Shown here: piece after piece, positions 46,233 to 58,965 of the stretch
Layout of the letters: each line of letters starts with the position of its first letter
How positions within the stretch are numbered: the first letter of the stretch is position 1
Assembly: GCA_963575645.1 (NCBI GenBank)
Contig: OY754467.1
Span: forward strand, 434,001 to 498,000
Length of the DNA: 64,000 bases
Source: Xanthostigma xanthostigma
Lineage: Eukaryota > Arthropoda > Insecta > Raphidioptera > Raphidiidae
Direction of reading: 5' to 3'
Translations under genes and position numbers: made by a program
Notes under the pieces: generated by a model
Seen by the model: the letters and a program-made list of their open reading frames with translations, nothing else
Database searches by the model: none
What the model was told of the DNA's origin: nothing

Positions 46233-46820
46233 GAATATGTTTTTATTTCGATGCGGGTCGATTTCGGTTCCTGCATAAAATAGTCTTTTTTCTTAAATCT
46301 AAGAATATTGGTGAAAATATTTCAATTGAATTTGAAATGATATACCATTGTCAGAAAAATCACAAAATCTGTATTTCTATTTCTAATATTTTAATAAATT
46401 TTTCGTTTAATTGTAAACTTGCAATTCGATGAAAAGGCGCGAAGTAAATACGCGGATGCCGGCCATTAAAATTAGACCCACGCGCGAAAGATGACATCAG
46501 AGATGCACTGGGCAGGTTATCAACATAACGTTGTTATTCTATAATACGCAAATGATATATTAATATGTTGACGAAACGTGCTATAAAAAACTCCGTTGAG
46601 AGTCGCAATTTAAAAAAAAAACAACAAAATAATCAATTGCACTCACTTTAATTTCAATTCTTTTGATTTCAAAACCGGAATGTGACGTGCCCACGCGAAG
46701 AGCTCAATATGTGGCGACATGAAAGGGGTAATAAATTAACAATATGAATTGGCTCTGAAAGTATTCAGATTTTGTCACGTGCAGACGTAGCGACAAAATG
46801 ATGGCAGATTTTTTTAACAA
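46233..46820. other. No recognised feature
   Basis: Single-copy AT-rich intronic sequence. Confidence 0.3.
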
Positions 46821-47265
46821 TCATATATACCCTAAGGTTTCAGATGTTTGCCTCCCTTTTTAGAAGAAACCACACAATTTCTCCACATAAATTATATATC
46901 ATTTTACAGATAATTGCTTGCTCTACTGACATCGACAACTAAAAAATTTATTATTGCTATTGTTTTTGTAAATTAATTAAACTCTGAACAACGTCTGCCA
47001 TCTGACGGCGTAACGTTAACACTTGGATCTGTCATCTGACATTCATATTGTAAATACTGCATATACTGCCATCTGACGGGCAACGCTGAACAACGCTTTT
47101 ACTACTTGCGCCTCTATATGACAATTTTAGTAAAATATTTCTTTTACAACAAAAAGAAGAACGTTATAAGCAGTGTGCAAAATTAGAAACGAATTGAATA
47201 CCTGCAATCATATTTAAAAAATAATTTTGTAAAATGATAATTATTATACTTATTTAGTGCGCTAG
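46821..47265 (+). mobile_element. Family C copy 5, terminal hairpin deleted
   Basis: It starts TCATATATACC and keeps the family body, but the end reads TTTAGTGCGCTAG. About 20 bases containing half of the hairpin and the following spacer are missing, yet CTAG|T is kept. Confidence 0.75.
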
Positions 47266-48143
47266 TTAAATTTATTGAGCCAACGTCCATTCGCTGATTT
47301 CGAAGTTGATTCCCTTGGATTTTTATTCGAAGCAAACAAAAAATAATGGTTTAAGTCGATATAATGTGATAAATTAATTTTTATCTGTTTGTTATTATTT
47401 ATTTCTATTATAATATTTTATTAATTAAATTAGCATATGATAATAATGAAATGTGTTGAATTCTTCGCATTTCTTCAAAATTACATTTATTTGCATCGCA
47501 AATTATTAACGGTGTCATTTTTTTACTGTTAGCCAACAAAAATATTTTTATGAATATGCAAAACGCATTTTTAACAGTATTCTATATTTATACCATTTCA
47601 TCTCCGTCATCAAGGATGTTGCTCCTTCCCAGTTTGTGGTTGGCTACCCTGCGGCTTGACTACCCCTACTTAAAATATTTTAATCCGATTTTACAAATCC
47701 CAATTTTTATATGCGCTGTACTGTTGGCCAACATATTATTCTTTTTTTTTGTATCCACGAAAGTCTTTTCTGCGGCTTTGCACAACGCACTTTTTTCCGT
47801 AGACGAAAATATTCGATTGTAGATTTGCGCAATGCTGTATACTACTATACGAGGTGTGACATTTGTTTATAAACAAGAGGCAGCGAGTTTTAACAGTCAC
47901 GCTAACGTCATGATATTTTTTGCACGTGCATTATTTCAAAACGGCTGAACCGATTTTGATGAAACTGTGTAGGTGTACACAGTCGATTCGGACTCAGTTA
48001 TCCAGCTGCGATCGGGTTGAGATAAAATTCCTTTCGACATTGACGCACGCGTAGTCGCCGCTGGGGAAAGCTAGTAGATACACTTAGAATTTTGGGTTCA
48101 GAATTTCATTTTTTGGACGGTTTGATTTTTTGAAACTCATATA
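47266..48143. other. Unassigned stretch with a decayed retroelement-like tail
   Basis: From about 47870 to 48065, AAAACGGCTGAACCGATTTT and surrounding sequence resemble common insect repeat tails. A 90-codon frame at 47550 has no recognisable domain. Confidence 0.3.
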
Positions 48144-48639
48144 CAGTGGTACCTCGACTTACGAGTTTAATTCGTTCCGCAACCTTGCTCGTATCTTGAA
48201 TTACTCGTATCTCGAAGCAAATTTCCCCATACAAAACAATTGAACTACCATTAATCCTTCCAACCCCCAAAATGTCACCTCAGTTTGAATAATAAAAACG
48301 TAGTATTTATAAATGACAAATATTTATTGTACAAAAACAAAAAAGAGAATGTAAAGAAATAAATTAGATATCCTCACTGGTCTTTGCCTTTTTCGCTACA
48401 TTTTTCTCGCTTTCACCTGTAGGCCGTTTAGAAAAAAACATGTCCAAGGAGGTTTGTTTCTTCCTCCCACTCAGAATGTTCCGGAAATGAGTTAGGCAAG
48501 TGTCGTTAAACCTGCTAAACCTAACTCGTATCTCGAATTTCGCTCGTAACTCAAAGCAAAAAATCACTCGCTCGCCGGCTCGTATCTCGAAAAACTCGTA
48601 TGTTGGGGCACTCGTATGTCGATTGTCGAGGTACCACTG
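48144..48639. mobile_element. pogo/Tigger-type element, internally deleted
   Basis: The ends CAGTGGTACCTCGACTTACG and, from the other side, CAGTGGTACCTCGACAATCG are typical of pogo/Tigger. TA precedes the left end; the right flank is TT, so one side has mutated. Repeated ACTCGTATCTCGAA motifs lie near both ends. Confidence 0.8.
48364..48490 (-). pseudogene. Tigger transposase C-terminal relic
   Basis: The minus-strand frame reads KKQTSLDMFFSKRPTG and then a Lys/Glu/Ser-rich tail ending KTSEDI and a stop. Tigger/pogo transposases commonly end with a Q-T-S/T-L-D-x-F-F motif and such a tail. The DDE catalytic core is deleted, so it is non-functional. Confidence 0.7.
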
Positions 48640-49660
48640 TTGCAGTAGACACGACGTCTTTTGTTCCTCCGATCGCCACTGTCCTCTAACCGAACTCGCC
48701 GGTACTAACGTAGCGACTGGGGCACGTGGCGATCGGTACGACTCTTACGGCGACGATTGGAACTATGCCACGCCTTTTGCAAGTTGCGTTCTATTGATGA
48801 TATTAATATCTTCATTAAATATAGATGGAGGGAGAACGTTATTCCAGGAGCGGGCTCCAAAACTGCACTGGGATTGATGCCGATTTACTTTGTGGGATTC
48901 AGGATCGCAGGGATGCCCAAAAACTTTATATAAGTTCATGATTGTCTTGAAAATTGTAACATTGTGTGGAAGGTTTGATAACAAATAATTATTACATTAC
49001 TTGCTAATTAAAAGCCTCATTTAATAAAATCTAGACAAAAGATTGTACGAAGAATAAATCTGACTTGATCTTATATAGCCTTAGTTGTTGAGCATTTTAT
49101 ATTTAAATAAAAAAAAATCTTACGTCCTGCCTCTTTCCTAAGGTGCCTACTCTATATTGGGGACAAAATAGAACACTTTCCAAAAGCCAATCGACTGACA
49201 TTGTGTGAAATGTAGGTCAGTAAAAATGTTTCAAAATCTTCTTTGAAGGTTTGTCTGGCCACGCCACTGGACCCGTCCAGTCAACTCGAATACTTTTTGA
49301 AGGATTAATCTATAGTAACATACGTGTTAACACCTCAGGTAGTAACTTTTTTATTTACAGCGGCTTCCACCCCTTTCAAACCCTTAACTGGTTATATTAA
49401 TCAAAATAATATTAGGTTTTTTCATTCAGGCCGAGTGCATTTTTTTTTGAGTATGCCAAATAAACGCAGCTATTTTTCGATGTTGCGTGCACAGAGAGAG
49501 AGAACCCTTCTCAGTGTTCCCCGAGGCCCCGTTACGAGTAAAATGTCTGTGGTAAAACCGAGTTTACACCTGAACTGGCCAAAAATATTTCATGGCCGGC
49601 GTTGTTCCGAATCTTTTTGATTTCCAAGCTTGTAGACCGTTTTCGAACGGTATTTCTGCC
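48640..49660. other. No recognised feature
   Basis: Apparently single-copy. Several open frames overlap on both strands without domain or splice support. Confidence 0.3.
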
Positions 49661-50215
49661 TGACGTTGCGTTCACAACTGTGAAATAGTGAGCGAGTCGT
49701 TCATAATGAACGACTTCTTTCTCGGAGCGGAGCGAGTCGCTCTTTTTTTTTGTGAATGACTCACTCCGAGCGCCACTGCTCTGTGCTGATCTATTCTGTA
49801 CTGTTGCATTCGCACATTTACAGAGTGCACACAGCACAGGCCACATTTAATGTTGAATAACACTGTAAGTGCAATAGTACTAAGCTTACAGTGACTTAAA
49901 CCATCCACATTGACGTCGTTGACAAAGATATAATATTGTAACAATAAACATTATTATTGTTCAGCTTGTATTATACTTTATAGTTTATCCAAAATGCGAA
50001 TAATAATATAAGATCAGAATCATATTAAAATGAGCTCAGAGCTGAGTGTGTATTGTGCTGTGCAATGCTACATGACGCCTGAGCATCTATAATGACAGTT
50101 CACACCTCTGCAGTCTGCACTCTTGTGTAGTGCGTACTGTCTAGTGTCGCTCCTTTGAACGACTCGCTCTGAGCGACTCTTTTTAGTGAGCGGAGCGCAC
50201 GGAGCCAGCTCCCAA
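49661..50215. repeat. Possible inverted-repeat element
   Basis: GAGCGAGTCGTTCA near 49690 and its near-complement TTGAACGACTCGCTC near 50155 are about 460 bases apart, with more CTCACTCCGAGCG-type motifs between. The ends are not exactly defined. Confidence 0.35.
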
Positions 50216-51499
50216 TAAAGAGTCTTGTAGACACATCACCAGTAGAAATATCATTGGGCTACAACCTCTACAAGTCCGGAAACCAAGAAGATTTCTCTAA
50301 AAATAGTTTGACGCCATTTGACGTAAATTTTAAACTGCAGTTAAGATTGACGCAACTTGAAACAAAACATAATTCATGGTTTGACCAATCACAAAGCTAA
50401 TGAACAAATATTAATAGGTCATATGCATAAAACTCCAAATTGGTTAAAATTTTTATTTCGAAATATATTTTAGTTCTTGATCATAACGTAATGGTTATTT
50501 TATTAATCTGATCACTGAAAAAAATACAAATAATAAAAAAGAAATGTAGAAAATAAGCGCTATTTTCGAATTTTCAAAACGCATCGTGACGTCAGAGTAT
50601 ATATCAACAACAGTTTTCATGACGACTGTGTCGTCTCACAGTAAGATTATGTCAGTATTTAGAGAAAACAACAAATAAACTTCATTTAGAACATTGACAA
50701 TTTGACACCAAGGTTGGCATGCATCGTATATCATGACGTCACATAAGCTCGCGAACATGGCCGATTGTTTAAACTATTTTTGAATGTGGAATTTAATATT
50801 TTTTTTCTTATGATAATATTACATTTTTAAATGATTATCAATTTTTTTCCGTATTATGGTTGACTAAATAATCTATTAAAAATATAAAAAAAAATCATGC
50901 ATATGACCTATTGTTCTAATTTCGGTAATTTTATTTATATTTTTCTGTTGTAGGCATACGGACTATGTTTGTGGATATAAACGTAATAATTTATTAACAA
51001 AACTTCTAAAGTTTTGTTGCGGTAGATTCGCTTATTATGCAACTAATTTTATGAAGTATCAAAGTTACGGTGTAAACGTACATTTAGCACGCGTCGACTA
51101 TCATTTGTTTGGTAACTCACGGCCATACCACGTTAACTACACGTGTCCAGTGTATGCCAAACTGTGGTGCAACGTCACAAAATAATAAAGTTACGTGTCA
51201 AAATTTATGGACATGACATTCGACTGCTCTGACGCGTATAAAAACTATAATTTTATGATCACAGTCTAAGGTCATTGTCAAATCAAATTTTCTGACAGTG
51301 TTTTCTGCAAGCCAGCATGCGTATATGATTCACTCCTTCAATTTTGAATATTAATAGAAAATTCCTGAACTGATTTAAAAGCAATTTTTCCCTCTGACCG
51401 ACAACGCATTAAATTAAAAAATTACACGTAAAAAACATTAGCATTGATCTACATAAAACAAGATCGCTTTTCAAGAAAAATGTTATTTCTAAATATCGA
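50216..51499. other. No recognised feature
   Basis: AT-rich single-copy intronic sequence. Confidence 0.3.
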
Positions 51500-51804
51500 G
51501 TATAATACGCGCCACGGATCTAAAAGGTTCGGAAGCTAGTCACAAACAGCGTCGCAAATGCACATTTAAGTGCCGTTGAGACTCCCACTACCTCCTAGCT
51601 ACCTGCACGGAACGTGCGCTCGTCGGTGATTGGCCGTGATCGCTCGTTGCCTCTGTCACTTGTCGCTTTCCTGCTTTCAAGTACAGTCGAGTACGCTATT
51701 GTCAAGTTGTTAGTGTTATTTTAGTTTTTCAACAGACTGTACAATCGCAAGCCCGCATTCGCATCTAACTTCCGAGCCTTTTAGATTCGTGGCGCGTATT
51801 ACAC
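51500..51804. mobile_element. Family F copy 3, both ends present
   Basis: Ends GTATAATACGCGCCACGGAT and GTGTAATACGCGCCACGAAT (complement of the right end). The core matches copies 1, 2 and 4. Confidence 0.75.
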
Positions 51805-52190
51805 GAGTGGATGCGCTGGTATTTCTATACGCTGTGTGTTAAAACGAAAACGGGACGTACCGTTTGAGTGCCGCTGGTGGCACGATCCCCGCTCGCGCGA
51901 AACGGCCGGGGTATGAGTATAGCAGGCACTGTGGACAGACAACAGCTTCGAAACGTACGACAGTTGTGTTTTCCACTGCTGTCGAAGTCAGTCAGTGTAG
52001 TGCGCGTTTCGTTCAAATACACGAAAACAGAGGGACACGTCGTCGCGTATTTTATATATGAACTCTGTCTCGCTCTGTATCACGCAGTTTACCTATCCCG
52101 CATAAAAAAAAAACTCTCCTCGACTTCAATATTAACCATTATTGTTATTGTTTTGTTTTTCCGACAAGGGTGGGTTTAACCGCACTTCTT
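51805..52190. promoter_or_regulatory. CpG-rich single-copy island in intron 2
   Basis: From about 51830 to 52050 the sequence is CpG-rich and non-repetitive. It has two overlapping TCAGT initiator-like motifs at 51988-51996 but no downstream element at the right spacing. An internal promoter is possible. Open frames in three phases argue against a single coding exon. Confidence 0.3.
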
Positions 52191-53961
52191 CCTTCCAACC
52201 GGTGATTGTGTTTTGTTTCGTTTGTTTTTTGTTTTCTCTGCATTTTGTTTGTTTGACGCGGAATGAATTAAAAAAGGTATGTTGTGGTTATGATTTACTT
52301 GTGTTTGGTTTGTTATAGCGGTCATGTGCAACATTGCAACATCATTTTCTACGATTTGTTTTTTATGTACGGCTTTATTTGAAAGTGAGAATCATTTAGT
52401 ATCCAATGTGGACCAACATCGGTTATGATCAGTGAAGGGTTAACCGGTTACGAGATCAGAACGCTGAATAAGTTCCACGAATAACCAATGTCCTTACGGA
52501 ACCGGCAAAAATAAAAATAAATAAATTGTATTTTTATAATCGCAGCAAAATAGTTACAACCGGGCCTGCCTATGGTACTCTAATTCAGAACTCACTAGAC
52601 ATGAGAAAATAGCCTTTCAGCGGATAAAAATTGCCCGGTATTAGTTCGAGAATTATTGGTGTAGTTAATCAAGCTTCGTAAAAATCGGTCCAGTCGTTCT
52701 TGAGAGACAGACAGACAAAAATTCTGGAAAAACGTTTTCTCCTTTTATGCATAATTTGTTTGCTCAGTTTCTGAATTTAGCACTGAAATCGCGGTACCAG
52801 AAAATGGCCATTGGCGATTTCCGTTCGCTTATTCCTGAAGGAAAATTACTTCTGATTTTATGAATAGAATCATTTGTTTTAAATCTGTTGTTATGGAATT
52901 TTATTTACAATAAAATAATTGTACTCATTATAATAATTATAAATGAATGCTCGCCGAATGCATTTCGTGTAGCCATTGTCATGGCGACTTAAATAATGAC
53001 TTCATGAGTCATGAGAAAACCTCGACATTATGTTAACAATACAGGTGTCCAGACATAAAATGGAGCAGGGATGGCTTTACCAGTTCTTGGTTTTGTCCAG
53101 CCCTCGAACGGTTTCTATAATACTCATTTGGCTGAAATATTTTTATTCTTCACGCACGGCTCGCACAGCAGTATATTTTTCGCTCCAGTGAAAACAAACA
53201 CAGAACTTTGCGTGCACGAGACAAACGAGAGTCGTTTTAACGTTTCGAGTTGTCGATGTCGCGTCTTCTACACGAGCGCCATGAGCGACGAGACAAACGG
53301 GATGCATTGAGATATCCGCAAATCTTCTGTATTACATACTCTTCATCTCAAATCATTTCCCGTCGCCGAAAAATGGTTACGGCTCTCCCGAAGCTATTTT
53401 CAAAAAACTGAAGGGTTCGGGTAGACGACAAATTAAGGACCAAGAATCGCACTTCACATCCTACAAGCGCACAGTTGAACAATATATCCGGGAAAATATA
53501 AATAACGTAATCTTGCACAGGTAGTCAAAACGTGTTTTCAAAAAATTCACCTGATTCTTTAAATATAGCGTCGGGAGAGCTTTAATCGAGCGGAAAAGGT
53601 TTGAGATAAAGAGTGTTTATACATTTAAATGAACGTGCAAAAATGACAGTCCCTCGTGGATCGCGTTTGAAACTTCTTTGAATTTAAAAAGAACACTAGA
53701 ATTTTTTTGTAAACCTAGTAAATATTTACTGACTGAAATATGTACTTATGCAGTATTAGTAATTGTGATAAAACCTTTGTTTCTGATTGTTTTGTAATTC
53801 GATAAGAGTTCATTACGAAATAATGATTAATAAATATTGATTTTTGATAAACCTTCATTCATTCTTTTTTTTATTTGCAATATTAATCGTAACTGATATC
53901 TACAATTTATCTACTGCATAAAACTATCATATCCTAGATATTATGTCTAAACACCGTTTTA
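52191..53961. other. Unassigned intronic stretch
   Basis: AAAATCGGTCCAGTCGTTCTTG at about 52680 is retroelement-tail-like. A 79-codon frame at 53071 is followed by ordinary intronic sequence and is not supported as an exon. Confidence 0.3.
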
Positions 53962-54543
53962 TCATATATATTAATACGCTAAGGTTAAAGATGTTTGCCT
54001 CCCTTTTTAGAAAAAACCTCACAATTTCTCCACATAAATTATATATCATTTTACAGATAATTGCTTGCTCTACTGACATCGACAACTAAAAAATTTATTA
54101 TTGCTTTTGTTTTTGTAAATTAATTAAATGACAGCAACGCTGAACAACGTCTGCCATCTGACGGCTTTAATTTTGATACAACGTCAACGTCATCTGACCC
54201 TCATATTGTAATACAACAGACACAATACTGTATACTGCCATCTGACGGCTTTAATTTTGACACAGCGAGCAACGCTGAACAACGTCACAGCAATGCTGCA
54301 TGATGCCGTCTGACGGCTTAGTTCAACGCTTTTGCTACCTGCGCCTCTATATGACAATTTTAGTAAAATATTTTTTCGATCTGTCATCTGAGCTTCATAT
54401 TGTAATACAACAAAAAGAAGAACGTTATAAGCAGTGTGCAAAATTAGAAACGAGAATACCTGCAATCATATTTAAAAAATAGTTTTGTAAAGTGATAATT
54501 ATTATACTTATTTAGTGCGAATAATTCGCACAGGTCACACTAG
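53962..54543 (+). mobile_element. Family C copy 6, long form
   Basis: It begins TCATATATATTAATACGC after A and ends with the hairpin and CTAG before T. It is closely similar to copy 2. Confidence 0.85.
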
Positions 54544-55094
54544 TATATTCTTAATAATTTACGGCCCGGTTTCGCCCGGGCGACTGTTTGGCAGCGAATA
54601 ATCGCGAACAACAAATCACTCGTCGTGCATCGCTTTTACTGTGAATATATAGTTGCTGAGATCGGAAATGCGCCGTCCGCTCTTCGTGTCTATGATCGTG
54701 TACAATCTCTCATTAGAGGGTCTCTAAATAATGTATTTTGAGGATATATCTCTGTGTGCGAAATAACTCAAATAAAAGAATAAATAATATAATGCTTGTT
54801 GCGTGCGCCCGATTCTATTTTTAGCTGCTGAATTGTGTGCGATTTATTGAACAAAAACTGCCAAACTTTAAATAATGTTTGATTTGCGAAATGACTTTTC
54901 AACAACTTTGTTTTTGTGTGTTCTTGCGTGTCCTTGTATTCCTGGTAAATATTATCAGCTAGAATTTGCACTATATCTCACATTGTCAACACCAGGGCTG
55001 GACGATTTTGAAAATGTAAACCTACCGAAGATTCCGCCCGCCAAACCGCGACCTCTCAAAATTTACATCTTTGAAATTCCGAAGAGAATATTTT
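54544..55094. other. Unassigned intronic stretch
   Basis: GGCCCGGTTTCGCCCGGGCGAC at about 54563 resembles a Helitron terminal hairpin. The 75-codon frame at 54875 runs into family A and is not supported. Confidence 0.3.
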
Positions 55095-55713
55095 CTTTTT
55101 GACGTGATAACGTCTTATAAATTGATGAATCACCAATCTTATAAATTGATAAAACACCGGCTGCATGCACGAAAAAGTGTAACGTTCCTAACGTAACGTT
55201 CCTAACGTTCGTAACGCGTAACGTTCCGCCTGACCCTGTGCGTGCTTTTCTCGAAAACGGCCCTAACGATTTGGATGAAATTTACTGAAAAGGGATTTTG
55301 GGGGGCAAAAAATCGTTTTAGCTAGGTCTCATCTCTCGAAAAAATCGTTTTCATACAAATTTTATCATTATAAAAATCAATTTTTTGACGTATGAAAATA
55401 CTTAAATATTGTAAGTAGGTTTTGGAATTTTATATTATAAACAGTGAAACAATTGTTTTATAAATATTATGACAGCTAATCTTTGAGACTTAAAATAAAT
55501 ACGAAAGAAAGAAAGTTAAAAAAAACAATTATATTATATGGTGAGTAATTTAAATAAATAAAATTAACCTAAATTTGAAGCGAAAGATGCAATATCATAG
55601 ATTCGAATTATTATAATTATTATATGTAGAATTTAGGTTATGTATTACGGAATACGTTATCACGTTAAACTATCGTCCGTAAACCGACTTTACAGACAAC
55701 CAATTTTTTTTTT
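55095..55713 (+). mobile_element. Family A copy 6
   Basis: A full-length, uninterrupted copy. Its right T-tract directly abuts family D copy 5. Confidence 0.8.
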
Positions 55714-55944
55714 GAAGTGAAAACTTCCTTAGCGGCGTTGTACACTTTTTTGTAATGCGGGTAAAAAATGTAAAACTCGCGTCAGACCGTCAGATATGCG
55801 TAAGACGAAAACTTTTATTTATACAACGTTAGACATCTAGCGTTGAAATATCGTACATAAAAATGCAATCTATGATTCAAACCATTTTGATCGAAAATTA
55901 GTAAGACGTTAATATTCAAGTTTTCACTTCGGCCGGCACTCCCG
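55714..55944 (+). mobile_element. Family D copy 5 (Helentron-like)
   Basis: It starts GAAGTGAAAACTTC right after a T-run. AAGTTTTCACTTC and GCACTCCCGGAGTGC lie at the right, followed by AACCCGTC and a T-run. Confidence 0.8.
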
Positions 55945-56835
55945 GAGTGCAACCCGTCTTTTTTTTCTCAAGGATCAATAAAAGAGCTACACTGATGTTT
56001 CAAAATTTGCGCAGTTATTGCAAGAATTTGCCTTCGGAATTTCAAATTAAATTACATACATATCTAGGGTTGCTTCAATCTACAGAAAATTGTTGTATTT
56101 TTCTGCACCGTTAGCGTTAAATATTTAACGCAAACGTTGAACGGTCCGAACTCGCTTAAGAAATCACATCTGTTCAGTATTTGCCAATGAATAATTTCAG
56201 CCCTGAAAAAAACTTTTTGAATTGCATTTACACAGCCTACTTAGATCAGATGACGTAAGTTTGTACGTATTTATGTGTTTTGATAATAATTGATAATTCT
56301 TCAGACGGAGGCTGCTTCAAGGTTCTTTTTTTAAACGTTGCGCAGTTTCCTCCGCGCTGACTTTATAATCGGGCGACCCAGGTTCAAATCCAGCGTCCGA
56401 CTATCTTATTTCAGTTTTCTTTTATCCAAACCAATGTTAATCAGCATTGCAATAAAGTAAGATATTTTTAATGTGCCTATATTAATAAAAAAAAGTTAGA
56501 AATATCTTAAGTTAAGTTCTACTCGCACGTGGCCATTTTTTTTCATTTATTGTTGGAACTGAAATTCTGTTTACAAAACTATAAATTAATCTTATCAATC
56601 TTTACATTGGTTTTATTGCAAGGCTTATTTTTTTATTCCATTTTAAGATATTACATTTTTATCTCAATGAAATACGAGCAAAACGAGTAAAATTATTACA
56701 TCTACAAACCATATTTGTTGCCGGACGTAGACCATTTTTTGTTCTGGGAATCGCATGCAGGGTATAAAACAGTGTACGCGCGTTTAACTCTTAAACCGCT
56801 GATCCGATTTAAATGAAATTCGAAACACGTATGCA
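55945..56835. other. Unassigned stretch with a tRNA-like relic
   Basis: At 56339-56403 on the + strand, GCGCTGACTTTATAATCGG followed by GGTTCAAATCC resembles an anticodon arm and T arm of a tRNA. The acceptor ends do not pair. The rest is single-copy. Confidence 0.3.
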
Positions 56836-57154
56836 GTATAGTACGTGCCACGAATCTACAAGGCTCGGAAGTTAGATGTGAATGCAGGCTTGCGCTTGTA
56901 CAGTCTGTTGAAAAACTACAAACTCGCAACTCAACAAAACTGACATAGCAATAACAACTTGACAATAGCGTACTCGACTGTACTTTAAAGCAGGAAAGCG
57001 ACAAGTGACAAAGGCAACGAGCGATCACGGCCAATCACTGACGAGCGCACGTTCCGTGCAGGTAGCTGGGAGTCTCAACGGCTCTAAAATGTGCCTTTGC
57101 GACGCTGTTTGTGACTAACTTCCGAACCTTTTAGATCCGTGGCGCGTATTATAC
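56836..57154. mobile_element. Family F copy 4, both ends present
   Basis: Ends GTATAGTACGTGCCACGAAT and the complement of GTATAATACGCGCCACGGAT. It is inverted relative to copies 2 and 3. Confidence 0.75.
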
Positions 57155-57287
57155 TCATCGACTCAAAGGATAGACTACTTTTTACGCGGCTTCAGGCTTG
57201 TTATGCAACAGTGTAAAAAAATTATAATTATCTGTTTTTGACTGTGAATGAAACCTTCCATTTCACGATAAAAATTACGATCATGGC

Positions 57288-58412
57288 CAGTGTTGCCAGT
57301 TTTTTTTTTTGCCAAGTCAGGATTTTGGAACTCTTTGAGTGAAAACAGCGGGATTCTTTCGTCGAAAGCGGGACATAGTAAAAAACGTATATAATCAGAA
57401 GCTTTCAAATACCTATTTATCTTTTTATTTGAATTAAAATTACGTTTACGTGACAATAGATAGCAAAAATAGCAATAGAAAATGTATTTTAATAAAAGTA
57501 TGATATTTTAAATCAGATTTACCCTATCGTTAAATAGTTGAGTCTTATTCGTCTTCAGAATAAAAAAAAAATTGGTTGTCTGTAAAGTCGGTTTACGGAC
57601 GATAGTTTTACGTGATAACGTATTCCGTAATACATAACCTAAATTTATATAATAATTATAATAATTCGAATCTATGATATTGCATCTTTCGCTTCAAATT
57701 TAGGTTAATTTTATTTATTTAAATTACTCACCATATAATATAATTGTTTTTTTAACTTTCTTTCTTTCGTATTTATTTTAAGTCTCAAAGATTAGCTGTC
57801 ATAATATTTATAAAACAATTGTTTCACTGTTTATAATATAAAATTCCAAAACCTACTTACAATATTTAAGTATTTTCATACGTCAAAAAATTGATTTTTA
57901 TAATGATAAAATTTGTAAGAAAACGATTTTTTCGAGAGATGAGACCTAGCTAAAACGATTTTTTGCCCCCCAAAATCTCTTTTCAGTAAATTTCATCCAA
58001 ATCGTTAGGGCCGTTTTCGAGAAAAGCATGCACAGGGTCAGGCGGAACGTTACGCGTTACGAACGTTAGGAACGTTACACTTTTTCGTGCATGCAGCCGG
58101 TGTTTTATCAATTTATAAGATTGGTGATTCATCAATTTATAAGACGTTATCACGTCAAAAAAAAAACAGAAATCAACATCAAAAAAGTTTTATTCATTAG
58201 AAAAATATGGCGTTTCAAACAATAGTCTGTGGAGTGAGTGTTACAAATTGCAACTTACAATAAGAGAATAATTATTTATAAGAATTACTTATTCATAGAT
58301 ATTTCTGTGAAGATTTAACTTCTTTTAAAGTTATCCCCGGAAAGCGGGACTGAGCCTGTCCCGCGCGGGACATTCAATTTTGATTTAAAAATCGGGACGT
58401 CTGGCAACGCTG
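57288..58412. mobile_element. hAT element hosting a family A copy
   Basis: Ends CAGTGTTGCCAG and CTGGCAACGCTG are flanked by ATCATGGC (8 bp) on both sides. Subterminal GCGGGAC motifs occur on both sides. Without the nested A copy it is about 525 bases and has no transposase. Confidence 0.85.
57562..58160 (-). mobile_element. Family A copy 7, nested in the hAT
   Basis: A full-length copy in reverse orientation: TTGGTTGTCTGTAAAG at the left and GACGTTATCACGTC at the right. Confidence 0.8.
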
Positions 58413-58965
58413 ATCATGGCGCACAATACATATAATCGAACGATCTTATTCGACGTGTAAAATCAACAGCGTTGGGTGTTATAATATTAATTAAAATCAT
58501 TTAATGCTCAAGCTGTCGTTGACAGAAATCGAAAGTGGTTTTTGCGTACAACTCCGGGCTTGTGAGTAGTGCTTCGCCCCAGACGCTTCTACGTCCCGCG
58601 TTTATGCACCGGTTCTTATGTAACGTGTCGCTCGATAAACGAAAGTGAACTTGCGTTAATCACTTTCGCTTTTAACTAAGCGTTGTCAAGTGCTTAATTG
58701 TGCTAAGTCGGTCGTCTGCTGCAGGATGCATTTTTTCCCTGAACGAATTGCCTTCTTTGCATTAATAAATTCATAACAGCTGACGCACCTTTGCGAGAGT
58801 GTGAAATTTAACAAACGTTTGAGAATTAAATACTGGAAAAACTTATTTTGAAACTTTTAAAAAAAATATCTAAGTAAAGAATGTTTTTACACGTATAAAG
58901 AATTTTTAGAAGCGAGCAATGCTCCCTAAATACTACGTTTACATATATATTTTTTTTCTGACGTG
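58413..58965. other. No recognised feature
   Basis: Single-copy intronic sequence. Confidence 0.3.

Noticed and set aside
51868-52179. 103-codon frame after the family F element
   Set aside because: Three overlapping frames are open in the same CpG-rich stretch, and none has splice support or a domain.
54875-55102. 75-codon frame with a Pro-rich end
   Set aside because: It runs directly into family A and has no partner splice sites.
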